From positions 558,001 to 622,000 of the forward strand of contig JAQFWX010000023.1 of assembly GCA_027605045.1 (NCBI GenBank): a stretch of 64,000 nt of DNA, in the 5' to 3' direction. The DNA is from Phallus indusiatus (taxonomy: Eukaryota > Basidiomycota > Agaricomycetes > Phallales > Phallaceae). Within the stretch, counting starts at the first letter, position 1; every line of letters starts with the position of its first letter. This document shows, piece by piece, positions 52,701 to 64,000 of the stretch. The position numbers and the translations under genes are program-made. The notes beneath the pieces are model-generated. The model had not been told where the DNA came from. It worked only from the letters and a program-made list of their open reading frames with translations, and searched no databases.

Positions 52701-55114
52701 TCTTCCCTTTGCCCCTCGTGATTCATTTGTATCCAGGAAGTACCTCGAAAAATATCCTGGGCTGGTCACATTTGATGTTGGTCAGCCTGTCAGTTCTTCA
52801 CGCAAAAATGGATTCACGAGGAAAGATGCCTTTGTGTGGTATCCCGTAGCGTTTGCTTTTTCTCCGAAAGGCGGATATTACGCAACTGGATCTTTTGAAG
52901 GTGGTTTTTACGTGTGGAATTACGTAACAAGAGAGAGGGAGTTTCGTCATACAGGCCACAGCAATCACTGTGGTCGGCGGAGAGTTTGCGACATCGTATT
53001 TTCCCCTGATGGAGAGTTGGTTTACTGTTGTTATGAAGATGGTAATATCTTAATATTGAATATGGGGACAAAGGAAACGAGGGTGGAGGGATATGAAAAG
53101 ATAGTCGGTGCTGAGTGTCGTTATTGTGCCATATCTTCGGACGGACGCTTTATAGTCTGGCAGACGGAAAAGGAAGCCCTCGTATTCGATCGGAAGAGCG
53201 GTCAGATTATTAAACGTTTCGAAGACGGCTATCGTCTCTCCGCGATTTCTCCCAACGGAAACTGGATTGCCCTTCATAGCCGCGCTAATGAGGCGTACAT
53301 ATGGAATACTCGGGAACAAACGCAGCATGTCGTGTTACACTATGCTTGGGGGGAACTGACACTCAGTGACAGCTGCGTTTCCTTTAAAGAAAACAGCCAC
53401 ACAATAGTGATCTGGGATGTACGGACAAACACCAAAGTCAGGAAAATCCAACACTGCGAAGATATCGAAAGCTTTCGCCTTTCCCCTGATGATCAATATA
53501 TCCTTGTTACCCTCACCGGATTAGACTTGTACGAAGTCTACAGTGTTCCTACAAGAGTCATAATTTGTCGTATATCGGTTGATGATCTTGCTTGTGGTTT
53601 AACGTTCTCACACGATTCCAAATTAATTGCATTGTGCACGTTCCGCCATACAATCCACGTTGAAGAATGGGATAAATCTGAAGCATGGGATAAACCTGTA
53701 GAACCGAGATACTCGCATAGCGATGAAAATAGGAGAGTGTACGCAAATTGGCTGCGGGGTTCATATCTTATCCTTTGGTATCGGACCGTTTTTAGCGATC
53801 ATCGTCTCCGGATTTCAGATATTACGACGACGAACACAATTATCTTTGAAGCCGAACTTGTAGACAACGGACACGTCAGTGTTTCTCCTGACGAGAAAAA
53901 CGTGCGCGTGGCATACACCAGCAGTTGCGGACTCTGTCTCTGGGACGACCAAGAAGGCGAGATCGTTGTAGATGGATCACCCCGTTCAATCACCGCACTC
54001 GTATGTTCAGACAAATATCTTATTTCCGGACATGAAATATCCATCTATATATGGGATAGTTTTACCCGTAAACTGATTCGCGGTCCAGTAGGCTTGCAGC
54101 ATGAACTGAAATCCCTTCTCCCTGTGCGAGGTACCTGCTTTGCAGTCATTTATGGCGATAAAGCGGAAGTTCGGGAATGTGAATCAGGTGACAAAGTAGG
54201 GGAAACCTTCACATTCAAATCAATGTTCTTCTATCCTCCGATTGCTGTTTCTGTCAACGCGAAACATGTCATATGCATGTCAAAGAATGGCCTTGATATA
54301 ATGGATCCAACAGGTTCAAGAGTGGGCTCGTTTCCATTCCCACTCCGTGATATTCGTGCAGAATGCCTCGATTCTACAGAGCAGCTGTCCTCCAATGGAA
54401 AGTATCTGGCATGGATTGATGTTGACAACGCGGTAAAACTCTTCGATGTTGACACTGAAACATTGCTGACTGGCCCATCGTTCAACCGATCGGTTCGCGA
54501 ACTACGGTTCTCTGAAGATTCAAACTGTCTTATAACACTGTCTGGACAGTATTCTTTGCGGAAAAACGGGCTCTTCGTAGATATTTGGGACATACAATCC
54601 AGAAACACAGCGAACACCATATCAATCCCGAGAGGCATACAAACATTAGCCATGAGCAACAGATGCCTGGTAGGACATTCTAATCCACGGCTTTCACAAT
54701 GTTACGTCTGGGACTTGGATGCTTACGAAACAATGTCTAATCTGTACAACGCTCCTCCACTCGCCGCCAATGATCTCGACATTGCAGTGGGGTAAGTTTA
54801 GTATGGGCCATTTATATTCCTGTGATTCGCTCAAAGAGATACTCAGAACACCGTTAACGGCCAAAACAGAGATATTGGATTATGCATTAGTGGCCTGGGG
54901 AAAAGGTTCATTTGTTCCTTTTTGCACGATATATCCCTCCGGATGGGTCTTGGGTTTGCGGTATGAGCGTTTGTTTTGGGTTCCGCCAAAGTTTAGAGAG
55001 AGGCTCTGGTTGCCATGCATGATGCATATGCCACATCAAAACATTATAAAACTAAATTTCAACAACTTCGTACATGGTACAAGTTGGACAAAATGTAGAT
55101 TCAGCAACAACTAA
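49731..55114 (+). CDS. NACHT-WD40 STAND protein (NLR-like), possibly frameshifted
   Basis: The ATG at 49731 opens a gene of about ten exons. The N-terminal part (DLIRGEDVRLTKP...RQIVITYGSETRTSK...WDESFFL) resembles the C2-like start of agaricomycete STAND proteins. Helical exons follow (50178-50428, 50479-50529, 50589-50787). The NACHT NTPase in exon 51074-52546 has Walker A GQAGIGKST (about 51206) and Walker B VVIVVDALDES (about 51490). Exon 52597-54795 has WD40-like blades (AFAFSPKGGYYATGSFEGGF, VCDIVFSPDGELVYCC). The end, GWVLGLRYERLFWVPPKFRE, lies in another frame after 54795. The joins at 49765-49795, 50788-50814 and near 54795 need introns under 35 nt or a frameshift, so the gene may be damaged. 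Such proteins are thought to act in non-self recognition (family knowledge). Confidence 0.8.
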
Positions 55115-57289
55115 GGTCCGGACAACATTAATAATTTAGCGTATGTGGTTTGTATGAATAAATTGTACTACCATTTACTTTGAAATCCGAACCTTTCAAG
55201 TTGGAGGAGCCTGAGCATATTTAAATGAGTATCCTGCTTTAAATATGGGACTCAGGATACGAAACTTAGCACACATGAATGTGGTATTCCAGTCGTAAAT
55301 GTTGAACGTGATCGACAGCTGATAATATAATTGAGAGAACGACGCAAAACCCACACTAGGTGCTTTGTGTTAAATTGGAGTTGCTATGAATTTATCTAGG
55401 GTATGTGTACTTTGGGCGACGCGAAAGCGTTTGTCGGTGCTCATCATGGTCCAACTGGCAAGCGTTGAAACGGTGAGACGGTAAGAGAGTTGCTTCCTTG
55501 TTACAAAAAAGAGACACGCTACTGACGGAGTAAATCCTTTAATGTAGTATGAGAACAAACACGAAAGAAATAATCGAGTTGAGGCATTCCGACGAGCGGA
55601 AATCCAGCGCCGCTGTGGAGTGTTTGCGCCATGGGTAGGTGACTGAAAAGTTTTCCTTTTTCTTCACATTTATACTAAATGGACCGCTGCCTGCCGCTAT
55701 TTACTCGCTCTCCGCGGTTAGCGAGTCTGAAAGCCGGATGAAAAATGTGTTAATACCGCTATAGTACCTGTTAAATACTAAATCGGCTAAAATGACCCCC
55801 ACATAGTACAGTCCAGGGTCTTATGAAAGTGTATCGGCACCTTCACACTGCTCAATCCCCCCTCCCTTCCCCGAATGACGTGTTAAAGACTGTACCACGC
55901 CCTCAGCTACGCGTAGTACAAGTCTCGTTACCTCTCCCTAGTCATCATTAGCAACTTTAGATAGCTTACATGACGGGATCATCTAACAACTATAGAAGAC
56001 ATGCAAATCCTCAGGCCTCAGGCCTCAGGTATAATCGCTAATTATTCGGAGAGCGGAGGTTTCCGGTTGACGTGCCGTTGGATTTGAACAAGTCGGAGCC
56101 TGAGGCCGAGGTTTCGGAACGTTACTTTAGAGCACAAAATATTGCTGATAAATATTTGCGAAGTGGATGGACAGTGCATGGATCCTGGTAAACTTGAACG
56201 AAGTTGCTGTTGCTTGCATCTGAGTGACGCGGTTCGCGCTGGCGCGAATTCGGAAAAATTCGGTTTACTGGGAAGCTGGCCACGGCTCGTAGCCATAGCC
56301 AGTGTGACGCGTGACATGTTACGTGTTACTGTCACATAGTCGGTACCCGTAAATACTGCTATGTCCCTTATCTTTTTCACGAAAAATTAGTATAGTTTGT
56401 TGAGTATTTATGTCATTTAAAGAATCCATCACTAAAACTTTAATTATAAGTGCGTAATCAGTGGCTCGGAGAGGTAAGAATGGATTACGTAATACGATTC
56501 CATCTACACGACAAAGTGTTAGACGCCCATTTTCTGACGTGTTTTGCTTTTTTGTCGTGGACTCGCGTCCGTGTCTATGTCTTTTATGAGCTATTTCTCA
56601 GCGTGGACGTTGCTTGCGGCAAAGGCACATGAAGAGGATTTTGTTTATTACGTTATTCTTGCACAGGCGTAAGAGATGCCGACAAAAATGATATGCCGTT
56701 GAGATAAGAAAATTATTGGAAAAAAACCTGTTGACAAGAGAAATGCTAATGCGAAATCGTTGTTTAATATCAAAAATTGGATAATAAGCTTCTGCAATAG
56801 AGCCTAAAAGGTGGTACACGAACTCGCGAAATAAGCGCCCAGCCCCAGCCACGAGCCAGAGCCAGCTCCCTAGCGGACCGCGAATTGTGGCGAATTCAAA
56901 CTCAGGCCGCCAAGGCACCTTGACTTGGCTCTAAGCCTCTAAACTAGTGATAGGAGCAAAGTTTCAAAACAATTTGAAAAGGCTGCACATAAAAAATTCA
57001 AATAAAATTTAAGTCGTCTCTTTACTCATCAATTAACGTTACATCCTACGGGAGCCCATCAATGCACCATTTGTCAAAAGCTGACAGCTTTCTAGCTCCA
57101 TGACAAAACACATGACTACACTAATTCCCATACATATATCTGGTGGTCAAGATAAAAATAATAAATATATGAAATGTGTTAAATGGCGAAAGCTACAAGA
57201 TCATTCGATTTATACCCCGATTTTAGGGGCGAGGAAGGTAAAGAAAGAGGACACCAGCTTGACAAGCCATATCAGCTTAACACAGTTAT
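55115..57289. other. Intergenic region with a dispersed repeat
   Basis: No gene is recognised between the NACHT gene and the 3' end of the membrane-protein gene. A TCAGGCC triplet repeat is seen near 56010-56030. The shared repeat with 4661-4870 is at 56892-57100. Confidence 0.5.
56892..57100. repeat. Dispersed repeat shared with 4661-4870
   Basis: It matches the earlier copy in the same orientation and lies about 190 bp beyond the stop codon of membrane-protein copy 2. Confidence 0.6.
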
Positions 57290-58584
57290 CGTTAGATTGG
57301 TACTACACTTACAATGGCAGCGAAGGCTGAGATTCCGAAAAGAATAGCAAGTACTTTGGGTGGAACCGCCCTTTTCATCGGGTTGCTCGGGTATTCCTTT
57401 TCCGGTTTTCGCTGCAATCGCAATCCTGCGATGATGAACCCGACGTGGAACCTGAATATAACAAACATCAGCCACTGCATTCCCACAAAAGTGCGTATGA
57501 AGCGGTACTGACCATACTGAAAAGAATGAATACAAACTAGGAAAGAAAAGCGTTAGTTTAGTTAATATATGATGCAGAATAAATTTGATCTGACTTGAAT
57601 TCGATGACACCATAATTGTGTACAAATTCTCCAAAGACAGAAGCGGCAGCGCCGACATGAGCGAGACTCCCGATTGCCAGAATGGGTTGCTGTCCATAAA
57701 ACAATAGCAAGGGCTAATTACGAATTCGGGTTTAGCACACCGCGGCAAGGAGTAATCTTGTTAAGAAAGTTACCATCAAAAAATCACCAATTCCCCCTAA
57801 TGTAACGGCAATCCAATAAACAATTGCGATATTCTTCAATCCAACTGTGGAATTATAAACATGATTTGCGATGAAATCAAAGGCGGCGGAGCTTACATGT
57901 TATGGTAAAACCTAGGAGACCCAACAAAAAACCAGCCAACAACCCTTGTGAGGCTGTTCCTCCGAGTAATAATACTCTGAACCACATTGGAAACCACACG
58001 TCAGTCTATAATAATAAAAATGACAGGAATAGAATTTTACACACATTATAGCTATCTCAATCGTTCTACGAAATATAACGAATAAAGTATAAACTTTGAG
58101 CCGCATCATCGTGTCAAACATTATTAACACTTACTCATGAATAACTGCCTAAATACAAAAATAAAAACAGCGCTCAGTTTACTCCATTTCTCACAAGCTA
58201 CGACTGACGAAATCCTACTCACAAGAGTAATAGTACTCCTTGTCGCTTGACCAGGTAAATAATACACAATGGTAGCAAATGCCGAGATACTGATGAACCA
58301 AAAGGTGCACAAGCGCTGATACGACCAAGAGTACTTCCTGCGCCACCAGTCTTCATTAATGAGGAGAGCCATCAGGGCGCCGACGAGGGGAAGGCCGAAA
58401 CCGAGTATAAAGAATGCGTCCCGAACTTGTTTTTCACGGGGTGAAAGCCCATCCGCGTAGGGATCTGTATAATGAACAGGTCGATCAAGAGCGCTCGAAA
58501 GCACGCCTCTTTAATGAAGTTATATGACGAACCGCTCGGGAATGGGATGATAACATCGTTGACTACTCTGATAGCGGCGGGCAT
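57290..58584 (-). CDS. Uncharacterised multi-pass membrane protein, copy 2 (exon 3 uncertain)
   Basis: Exons with the same sizes as copy 1: 58533-58584, 58223-58464 (242 nt), 57897-57976 (80), 57774-57844 (71) and 57595-57713 (119). The last exon of copy 1 is here two exons (57513-57536 and 57290-57451) divided by a 61-nt intron. Shared stretches include LINEDWWRRKYSWSYQRLC, YYLPGQATRST, YGQQPILAIGSLAHVGAAA and GLRLQRKPEKEYPSNPMKRA. The counterpart of exon 3 ends at 58045 (GTGTGT donor). I cannot find a start for it that keeps the frame, so the gene may be damaged or use a different splice. Function unknown. Confidence 0.65.
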
Positions 58585-60038
58585 GATGTGAAAGTGAAAG
58601 AGAGAGTTGGGGGTAGGGTCAAAAATTAACCACTCCGCATGTTTATAAGGTCTATCTGGTGCCTAAATGTCAAACTGGGGAATATCTCCAGGGGCCGAAC
58701 ACATTGCCTTCTTTTTGAAAAGGTACCTCAGTCCAAACTCGAACGGCCATAGGTGGCTGTGCCGCCGCATCATGAGCCTATACACAATACATGGTGCATG
58801 AGATTATCAGAGCCTACCGCCATTCGGGCATGGTGCACTTTTTCGGTGAAAGCAAGGCCAAGGTTTATTTGAATTGAATCCAGCGATCAATGATGTTAGA
58901 CGATTGAAGAAGCTAAAAATCTTAGCTATTCTAACCTAGGAATGACACACCTTTACAAATCCGGCATACTTAAAAGAAGCTCCTGCCATTAGCTGTCAGC
59001 ATGCTGTTAGGCTATGCCGCTGGCTGATACTTTGTGGTGCCGCCGGAGAGATTTTGGGTGCACGGATCACCATTGCAAGGCCGTCGCCCAACGGACTCCC
59101 AGGTTCTGGCAGGAATAGAACCCAGAATGTTCAGGCGAACCACAAGTTTAGTATGGAGGTGCTAGCAGCGCTGAATAATGATCTGGTCGAATTTTGAAAT
59201 CCACTCAAAATTGGCATGGTTAGCTTTTTATTCGTCAGCTACGGAAACTGAGAATGGGTGTGTCAAACGCACCTTGTTTCGTTTTTTTCCAAAACTCCTT
59301 TCAAAAATTGACATTATCGACGTCTAATCAAAGACAGAGACCGAATATTATACCGGGATTGGGGTTCTTAGCCCCAGCCTTGACGGTTAGGGGCTTGGCT
59401 TGAAGCTTGTTTTGAAATTCGTCTACCATAACAAGTACCAATAGACGATAGCTGCAGAATCAGAATTGCTGGCATACGGTAACTGGCGTATGACCGAAGC
59501 CGGGAGTCGGACGAGAGATAATACCGCACTTGTTCAAGCAATGTAGATGTCAAAATGTCAGGTAGTGGAAGATGGAAACCAGCTGAGTCCGGACGATTCC
59601 GCGCGCGCGAATCGCTGGTCAGTGGTGATTGGCCCGTCGCAACATATTTAAGCTATTAAGTATATGACAACCTGGTTGCGCCATATCTATTGGAATAGAA
59701 TAAATGACGGCATGTGATTTGAAGTATTAAGTATATGAAAAGAGTGTACGAGTGCACCAACTAGCAAGTTCGTGACATGAAGCCGACATGTGCCAGTGTG
59801 CGACGTGTCTTCATCATATGCACATAAATACACCATACCATGATTTTGACTAATAATTTGGTAGTGCACTGCATCAATACATAGAAATTCAGGGTCATGT
59901 ACAGTGCACACAAATAGAAGCAGAGAGACTCTCGCAGCTCCGAGACATATACTTATTGGTTCATATATGTAGATGTATTTTTACTGATGCTGAAAGGTGA
60001 TAATTTATTGACTAAAGAAATATGTACAACTGCTTTTG
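58585..60038. other. Intergenic region and 3' flank of kinase-like copy 1
   Basis: 58585-59500 shows no gene. From about 59550 on, the sequence matches 61490-61937 in pieces (AGGTAGTGGAAGAT, AACATATTTA, GACGGCATGTG). It is the left arm of the tandem duplication that carries the kinase-like genes. Confidence 0.55.
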
Positions 60039-61063
60039 TTAGTCCCAGGGCTCCACAATGCGACCCACAACCAAGCTTCTGAATAATCTTCTTAACCATT
60101 GGTTGTTACATCTGTCGATGTAATCCAAGGTGCAATCTGACTTCCGACATAGATCGAAGTCAATCAATCTCCAGTGATGTACATGTCCGTGGTTTGGACT
60201 ATTTTTCCCGGAGAATCATCGTTTGCTGAGAGGATATTGCTCCATCTAATGTCCATCAGTTCTATACCAAAACGAGCCAAGTCGTTGAATAACTCATAGA
60301 CGTCTTCCCTAATAGAATTATTGATTCATATGATTCACGACTCAAAAAACGAGACAGTAAACGTACTTTATAGAATCGACGGGCACTCCGAGAGGAATAT
60401 TTCCACCTAATTTTTCCAAGACGAGTATTGAAAGAATAGGACCGTAACCAGGTAGTTCTTTCTCGTACTTTATTTCGTTGACATATGGTTCTGTATGATT
60501 CAATTCATAATCATCTTCATCTTCGGACTCATCAGACTCGGATTCCCATATAGATACGTGCTGACCGTCCTGTAATCGCGTTTGAAAAAAACCGTAACAT
60601 CGAGGGATTGATACACCTTGCAACTGCTCGAGTTCTTCGTAAAACCAAGCCTCTTGAGCAATGCCTCCAGCTTTCTTCCGCTGTGAAACTTTTACTACCA
60701 ATGGCGGCAACGCGATATCTGTTTCCATCACAGTCACGTTGTGAACTGAACCAACTCTACCTTCTCCGAGTCGTTCACCTAGATATAGCGTAAGATGCTG
60801 ATCGCCAGGTGGCGGCAGATTTGACGGCGGGCGAGGTGGAATACCATCCGGTCTCATAAAGCGTTGGGCTTTAATCGAGACGTGCTGTCCTGGTTTAGGA
60901 GTTCCTCTATGTAATGTCTGAGCACAAGATACACCATCCTTGGAGACGAGACCGTGAATAGTGATCGAAGAAAACGCGTTAAGAGGCTCCTAAATGTCGG
61001 TGATTTGCCATTTTTGAGTGTCAACAAGTTCACACTCACTATACTAGGCTTCATGTTATGCAT
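60039..61063 (-). pseudogene. Kinase-like gene, copy 1, with a 1-nt deletion
   Basis: Exons are 61040-61063, 60367-60989 and 60039-60308; the total (917 nt) is one short of a multiple of three. The glycine loop (GERLGEGRVGSV), ATP lysine (PPLVVKVSQRKK), helix-C region (EAWFYEELEQL), catalytic loop (LMDIRWSNIL) and metal site (LIDFDLCRK) are all encoded. Against copy 2 one T is missing after GGAAAAATA (near 60209; copy 2 has ATATGTCC), which moves LIDFD out of frame and adds an early stop. The encoded protein would lack the metal-binding Asp. A middle acidic insert is SESDESEDEDDYEL. Either a pseudogene or a sequencing slip in an A run. Confidence 0.75.
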
Positions 61064-61937
61064 GAATACACCACTCAAGAATCTGTCAAGTAGTACGCGT
61101 ACGCGACACGATCGGAGTTTGGATTGCGAATCAAAGCCCCTATTTGAGAGCTCAAACTTTTATCTGTGGACAGATTTCGGACCGATTGTTGTCGGCAAGA
61201 CTCGCAAGAGAGGTTTGCGTTAGCAACGTAGACGCGTATGAACGAAAGTTGAAACGGTCGCTGGAGGTGGTATACGAGCGTACCAGCCAGCAAGTTCATA
61301 TTATGATTAAAGGCAACCGCGCAAGCCACGTACACACATCATACCGTGTTTTTGACTCATTAATCTGGTAGTGTATAATTGAATCAATACATAGAAACCC
61401 AGGGCCACGTACACAAATGATATAATAGGGAGAAGTTTCGCAGCTTTTATACATGTATCTTTGCTCCTAATAATAATAATGAGTTATCATCAATGCAAGG
61501 TAGTGGAAGATAGAAATCAGCTGGAGTCCAGACAATCCCGGGCGCCGCCGCGTCGCCTGGCGCGACTCACTAGTACTCATTGTCTAGGTGCCAACATATT
61601 TATCGGGATAACATAAACGACGGCATGTGGTTGGATGATTTAGTAATACGAAAAGGAGAGACGAATGTACCAGCCAGCTGAGCAAGTCATACATATATAT
61701 GTAAGTCGACGTGTCTTCTGAATCGTCAAAGTCAGCCGTGCAAACTACATATGTACATAATATAGAACATCTTAATTTCTTCATTTAATATCGAATTTTA
61801 GATCTCATGATTAGGAACACAAGTGAGGAGAAGTTCCGCAGCTTCTTATACAAGTTGAACACCTGTTTACTAATGATTTATATAGGTGTATCTTTATTAT
61901 CATTAATTCATTGACTAGAAGAACATAGCTGCTACCA
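61064..61937. other. Spacer within the tandem duplication
   Basis: 61064-61190 matches the 5' flank of copy 2 (62980-63060, GCGACACGATCGGAGTTTGG). 61360-61440 resembles 59865-59950, and 61490-61937 is the 3' flank of copy 2. No gene of its own. Confidence 0.6.
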
Positions 61938-62948
61938 TCAATGCCAGGGCTCCACAATGTAACCCTCAACCAAGTTGTTGAAAAATTTTCTTAACCACTG
62001 GTTGTTACACTTGTCGATGAAATGTAAAGTGCAATCTGACTTACGACATAGATCGAAGTCGATCAACCTCCAGCGATGCACATGCCCATGGTTTGGACAT
62101 ATTTTCCCCGAAGAATCGTTATTTGCTGAGAGGATATTGCTCCATCGAATGTCCAAAGGTTCTATACCAAAACGACCCATGTCGTTGAATAGTTCAGAGA
62201 CGTCTTCCCTATTAAAAATCGTGATTCAAACTCAGTCAAGAACGAGATAGCTAACGTACTTTATAGTAGGGTCAAGGGGTACTCCGACAGGAATATTTCC
62301 ACCTAATTTTTCCAAGACGAGTATCGAAAGAATAGGACCGTGACCAGGTATTTCTTTCTCGTACTTTATTTCGTTCACGTATGCACCTGTGTGATTTATT
62401 TCATAATCTTCTTCATCTTCGGACTCATCGGACTCTTCAGACTCCCATATAGATAGATCTTGACCGTCTTGCAATCGCGTCTGAAAAAAGCCGTAACATT
62501 GAGGGATTGAGACGCCTTGTAGTTGTTCTAGTTCTTCGTAGAACCAAGCCTCCTGAGCGATACTTCCAGCTTTCTTCCGCTGTGAAACTTTAACTACCAA
62601 TGGCGGCAACTCGAAATCTGTTTCCATCACAGTTACGCTGTGAACTGAACCGACTCTGCCTTCTCCAAGCCGTTCACCTAGATATAGAGTAAGATGTTGA
62701 TCCCCAGGTGGCGGTAGGTTCGATGGCGGGCGAGGTGGAATACCATCCGGTCTCATAAATTCTTCGGCCTTGATCGATACGTGGTGTCCTGGTTTGGCGG
62801 TTCCTTTGTGCAAGGTTTGCGCACAAGGTGTTCCATCCTCGGAGACGAGACCGTGAATAGTGATCAAAGAAAACGCGTTAAAAGGCTATAAGAATCGTCG
62901 ATTTATCATTTGGAAAGTCGAGTTAGCACTCACTACAGTATACTTCAT
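61938..62948 (-). CDS. Kinase-like protein, copy 2 (intact)
   Basis: The model is complement(join(61938..62208, 62260..62885, 62934..62948)), 303 residues. The tiny first exon (5 codons, ATG at 62948) is supported by the same arrangement in copy 1. The glycine loop GERLGEGRVGS is at about 75-85, the lysine in LVVKVSQ at about 104, the helix-C Glu near 117-122, a catalytic-loop-like DIRWSNIL at about 233 and a metal-binding LIDFDLCRK at about 262-270. The chain ends 35 residues later, so it lacks the usual C-lobe helices and resembles small kinase-like or aminoglycoside-phosphotransferase-like folds. An acidic insert (ESEESDESEDEEDYEI) lies between the lobes. The substrate is unknown. Tandem duplicate of 60039-61063. 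Confidence 0.8.
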
Positions 62949-64000
62949 AGTTAAAGTTATAGAGACAATGACTGAGTTGATATCAAGTACGCGACACGAT
63001 CGGAGTTTGGATTGCAAACAAAACGTCCCTACTCACGGGCTTGAGCTTGAGCAATTAGTTGCCCATAAGCCACTTTCGGGCCGTTTGTTATGATCTATTA
63101 CTGTCCTCAGAACCAGGCTTATCATCGATTATTGTCAGTCAGCAATTATTGCAGTCGATAATTAACCGAAATCGATAAGCAGTTGATAAGCATTAGGCTG
63201 ATACCCTACTACATAGATAGACACTACTTAAACCGCGAGTGTCATTGTCGCGCACTTTCGTCCAAATCACCTTGCAAGTTGCAATACGATGAATCATCCC
63301 CAACTACCTCAAGCTCCTCCTGGCGCTGCAGGTCGCCCGCGGCTATATCTTCCTCATCGCCTTTTTGCTGGTCAACCAGAGATCCCCTAGGTCTCCCCCA
63401 GCAAAGTTTAAGCGCCTTACCTAAGCGAGACTAAATGTTCTCACGCGGCAGCACCACTGCTCTCGTGGTGGACAACGAGTAGGGAACTCGTCACGAACAT
63501 GGGGAAGTTACATAGATGGCGAGGAATTATTTTAAGAGAATATGATTTATAATTAAACAAAAAGCAAGGGAGACTTGTTCTACAAAGCATAACTGTAATA
63601 TTTCCTCCAGTAAGGAGTTAGAGTATCAGTTAGAACAAATACAGAGTTGAAGAGAACCTAAGCCTTGCAGGAGAACCCTTGATTGCTGTAGATCAATAGT
63701 TTAAAAGTAGAAGGTTCGACTCAATATTGAATTCGGTTGCGATGAAATTTGTAGGGGGATCTTAACTGAAGAAGCATCCAATTCACCATCCGGAGGCGAG
63801 AAAAAAACCGATACGCCGAGGAATCGAACCCAGCAGCAACCCAAAGCACAGCCTTAACACACGCCATTGATCCATCACACCATAACATTAATATAATTTA
63901 TTGTTAATATAACGTATAAGTGGAGGGCGATCATCGAACAAGGAAAACTTTGGACGCGTCTGATTGGTTAAACGACACGCGCGGAAATTTGTTACCCGAT
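62949..64000. other. Right edge, no gene recognised
   Basis: 5' flank of kinase-like copy 2, then a GC-richer stretch at 63290-63480 with short chance frames, then AT-rich spacer with the tRNA-like element at 63807-63880. A gene may begin outside the window. Confidence 0.5.
63807..63880 (-). repeat. tRNA-like Pol III element (possible SINE head)
   Basis: On the minus strand the B box GGTTCGATTCC is followed about 15 nt later by a T run (TTTTTTT). The T-stem has four good pairs out of five. The A-box region (GGATCAATGGCG) is only roughly matched. Probably tRNA-derived. Confidence 0.45.

Noticed and set aside
56042..56380. 112-residue minus-strand frame
   Set aside because: No motif, and low-complexity neighbours; not enough to call a gene.
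63290..63480. Exon of a membrane protein
   Set aside because: One frame reads as a hydrophobic stretch, but it is short, GC-rich and has no start or matching exon.
1..64000. CRISPR arrays, operons, riboswitches
   Set aside because: The sequence is eukaryotic with spliced genes; no regularly spaced repeats of that type were seen.

Overview
The window looks like a repeat-rich part of a filamentous basidiomycete genome, most likely an agaricomycete. Every gene I could model is split by 45-70 nt GT-AG introns. The gene families fit: F-box/LRR proteins, a GMC oxidoreductase, a NACHT-WD40 STAND protein and small kinase-like proteins. The retroelements are Ty3/gypsy elements, one family with a chromodomain. 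The species cannot be named from the sequence.

Layout. 1-14 kb: an F-box relic, an intact seven-exon multi-pass membrane protein gene (minus), an F-box protein with a very acidic tail, a GMC oxidoreductase pseudogene (minus) and a class III aminotransferase with a clear TATA box. 14.2-32.0 kb: a solo LTR (family B) split by a 17.3-kb Ty3/gypsy element (A1, plus). A1 is itself split by an 11.3-kb element (C) that carries Gag-PR, an oversized Pol and a third ORF. 32.3-41.9 kb: a six-exon gene (minus) broken in an exon by a second, nearly identical copy of the A element (A2, minus). A2 carries another solo LTR-B and a 1,955-bp LTR element (D) tiled with short hairpins. 42.6-46.9 kb: a divergent ten-exon MULE-like transposase-related gene, broken by a solo LTR-A. 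47.8-49.5 kb: two nested inverted-repeat DNA elements. 49.7-55.1 kb: a NACHT-WD40 gene. 57.3-58.6 kb: a paralogue of the first membrane protein gene. 60.0-63.0 kb: a tandem pair of kinase-like genes, one frameshifted.

Each LTR insertion is bounded by a 5-bp target-site duplication, so the order can be read: B solo, then A1, then C on the left; host gene, then A2, then B and D on the right. Removing A2 restores 339 in-frame codons across six exons. Removing the solo LTR from the MULE-like gene restores 1,150 in-frame codons across ten exons.

The most unusual item is element D (36350-38304). Its LTRs, its single 337-aa ORF and its untranslated parts are filled with perfect 6-10 bp stem-loops, far more than chance would give. 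Also notable: an 11-nt Tf1-like self-priming signal in family A, a roughly 630-residue charged insertion in the integrase of C, and the accessory ORF3 of C. All statements rest on reading the sequence; no database search was possible.
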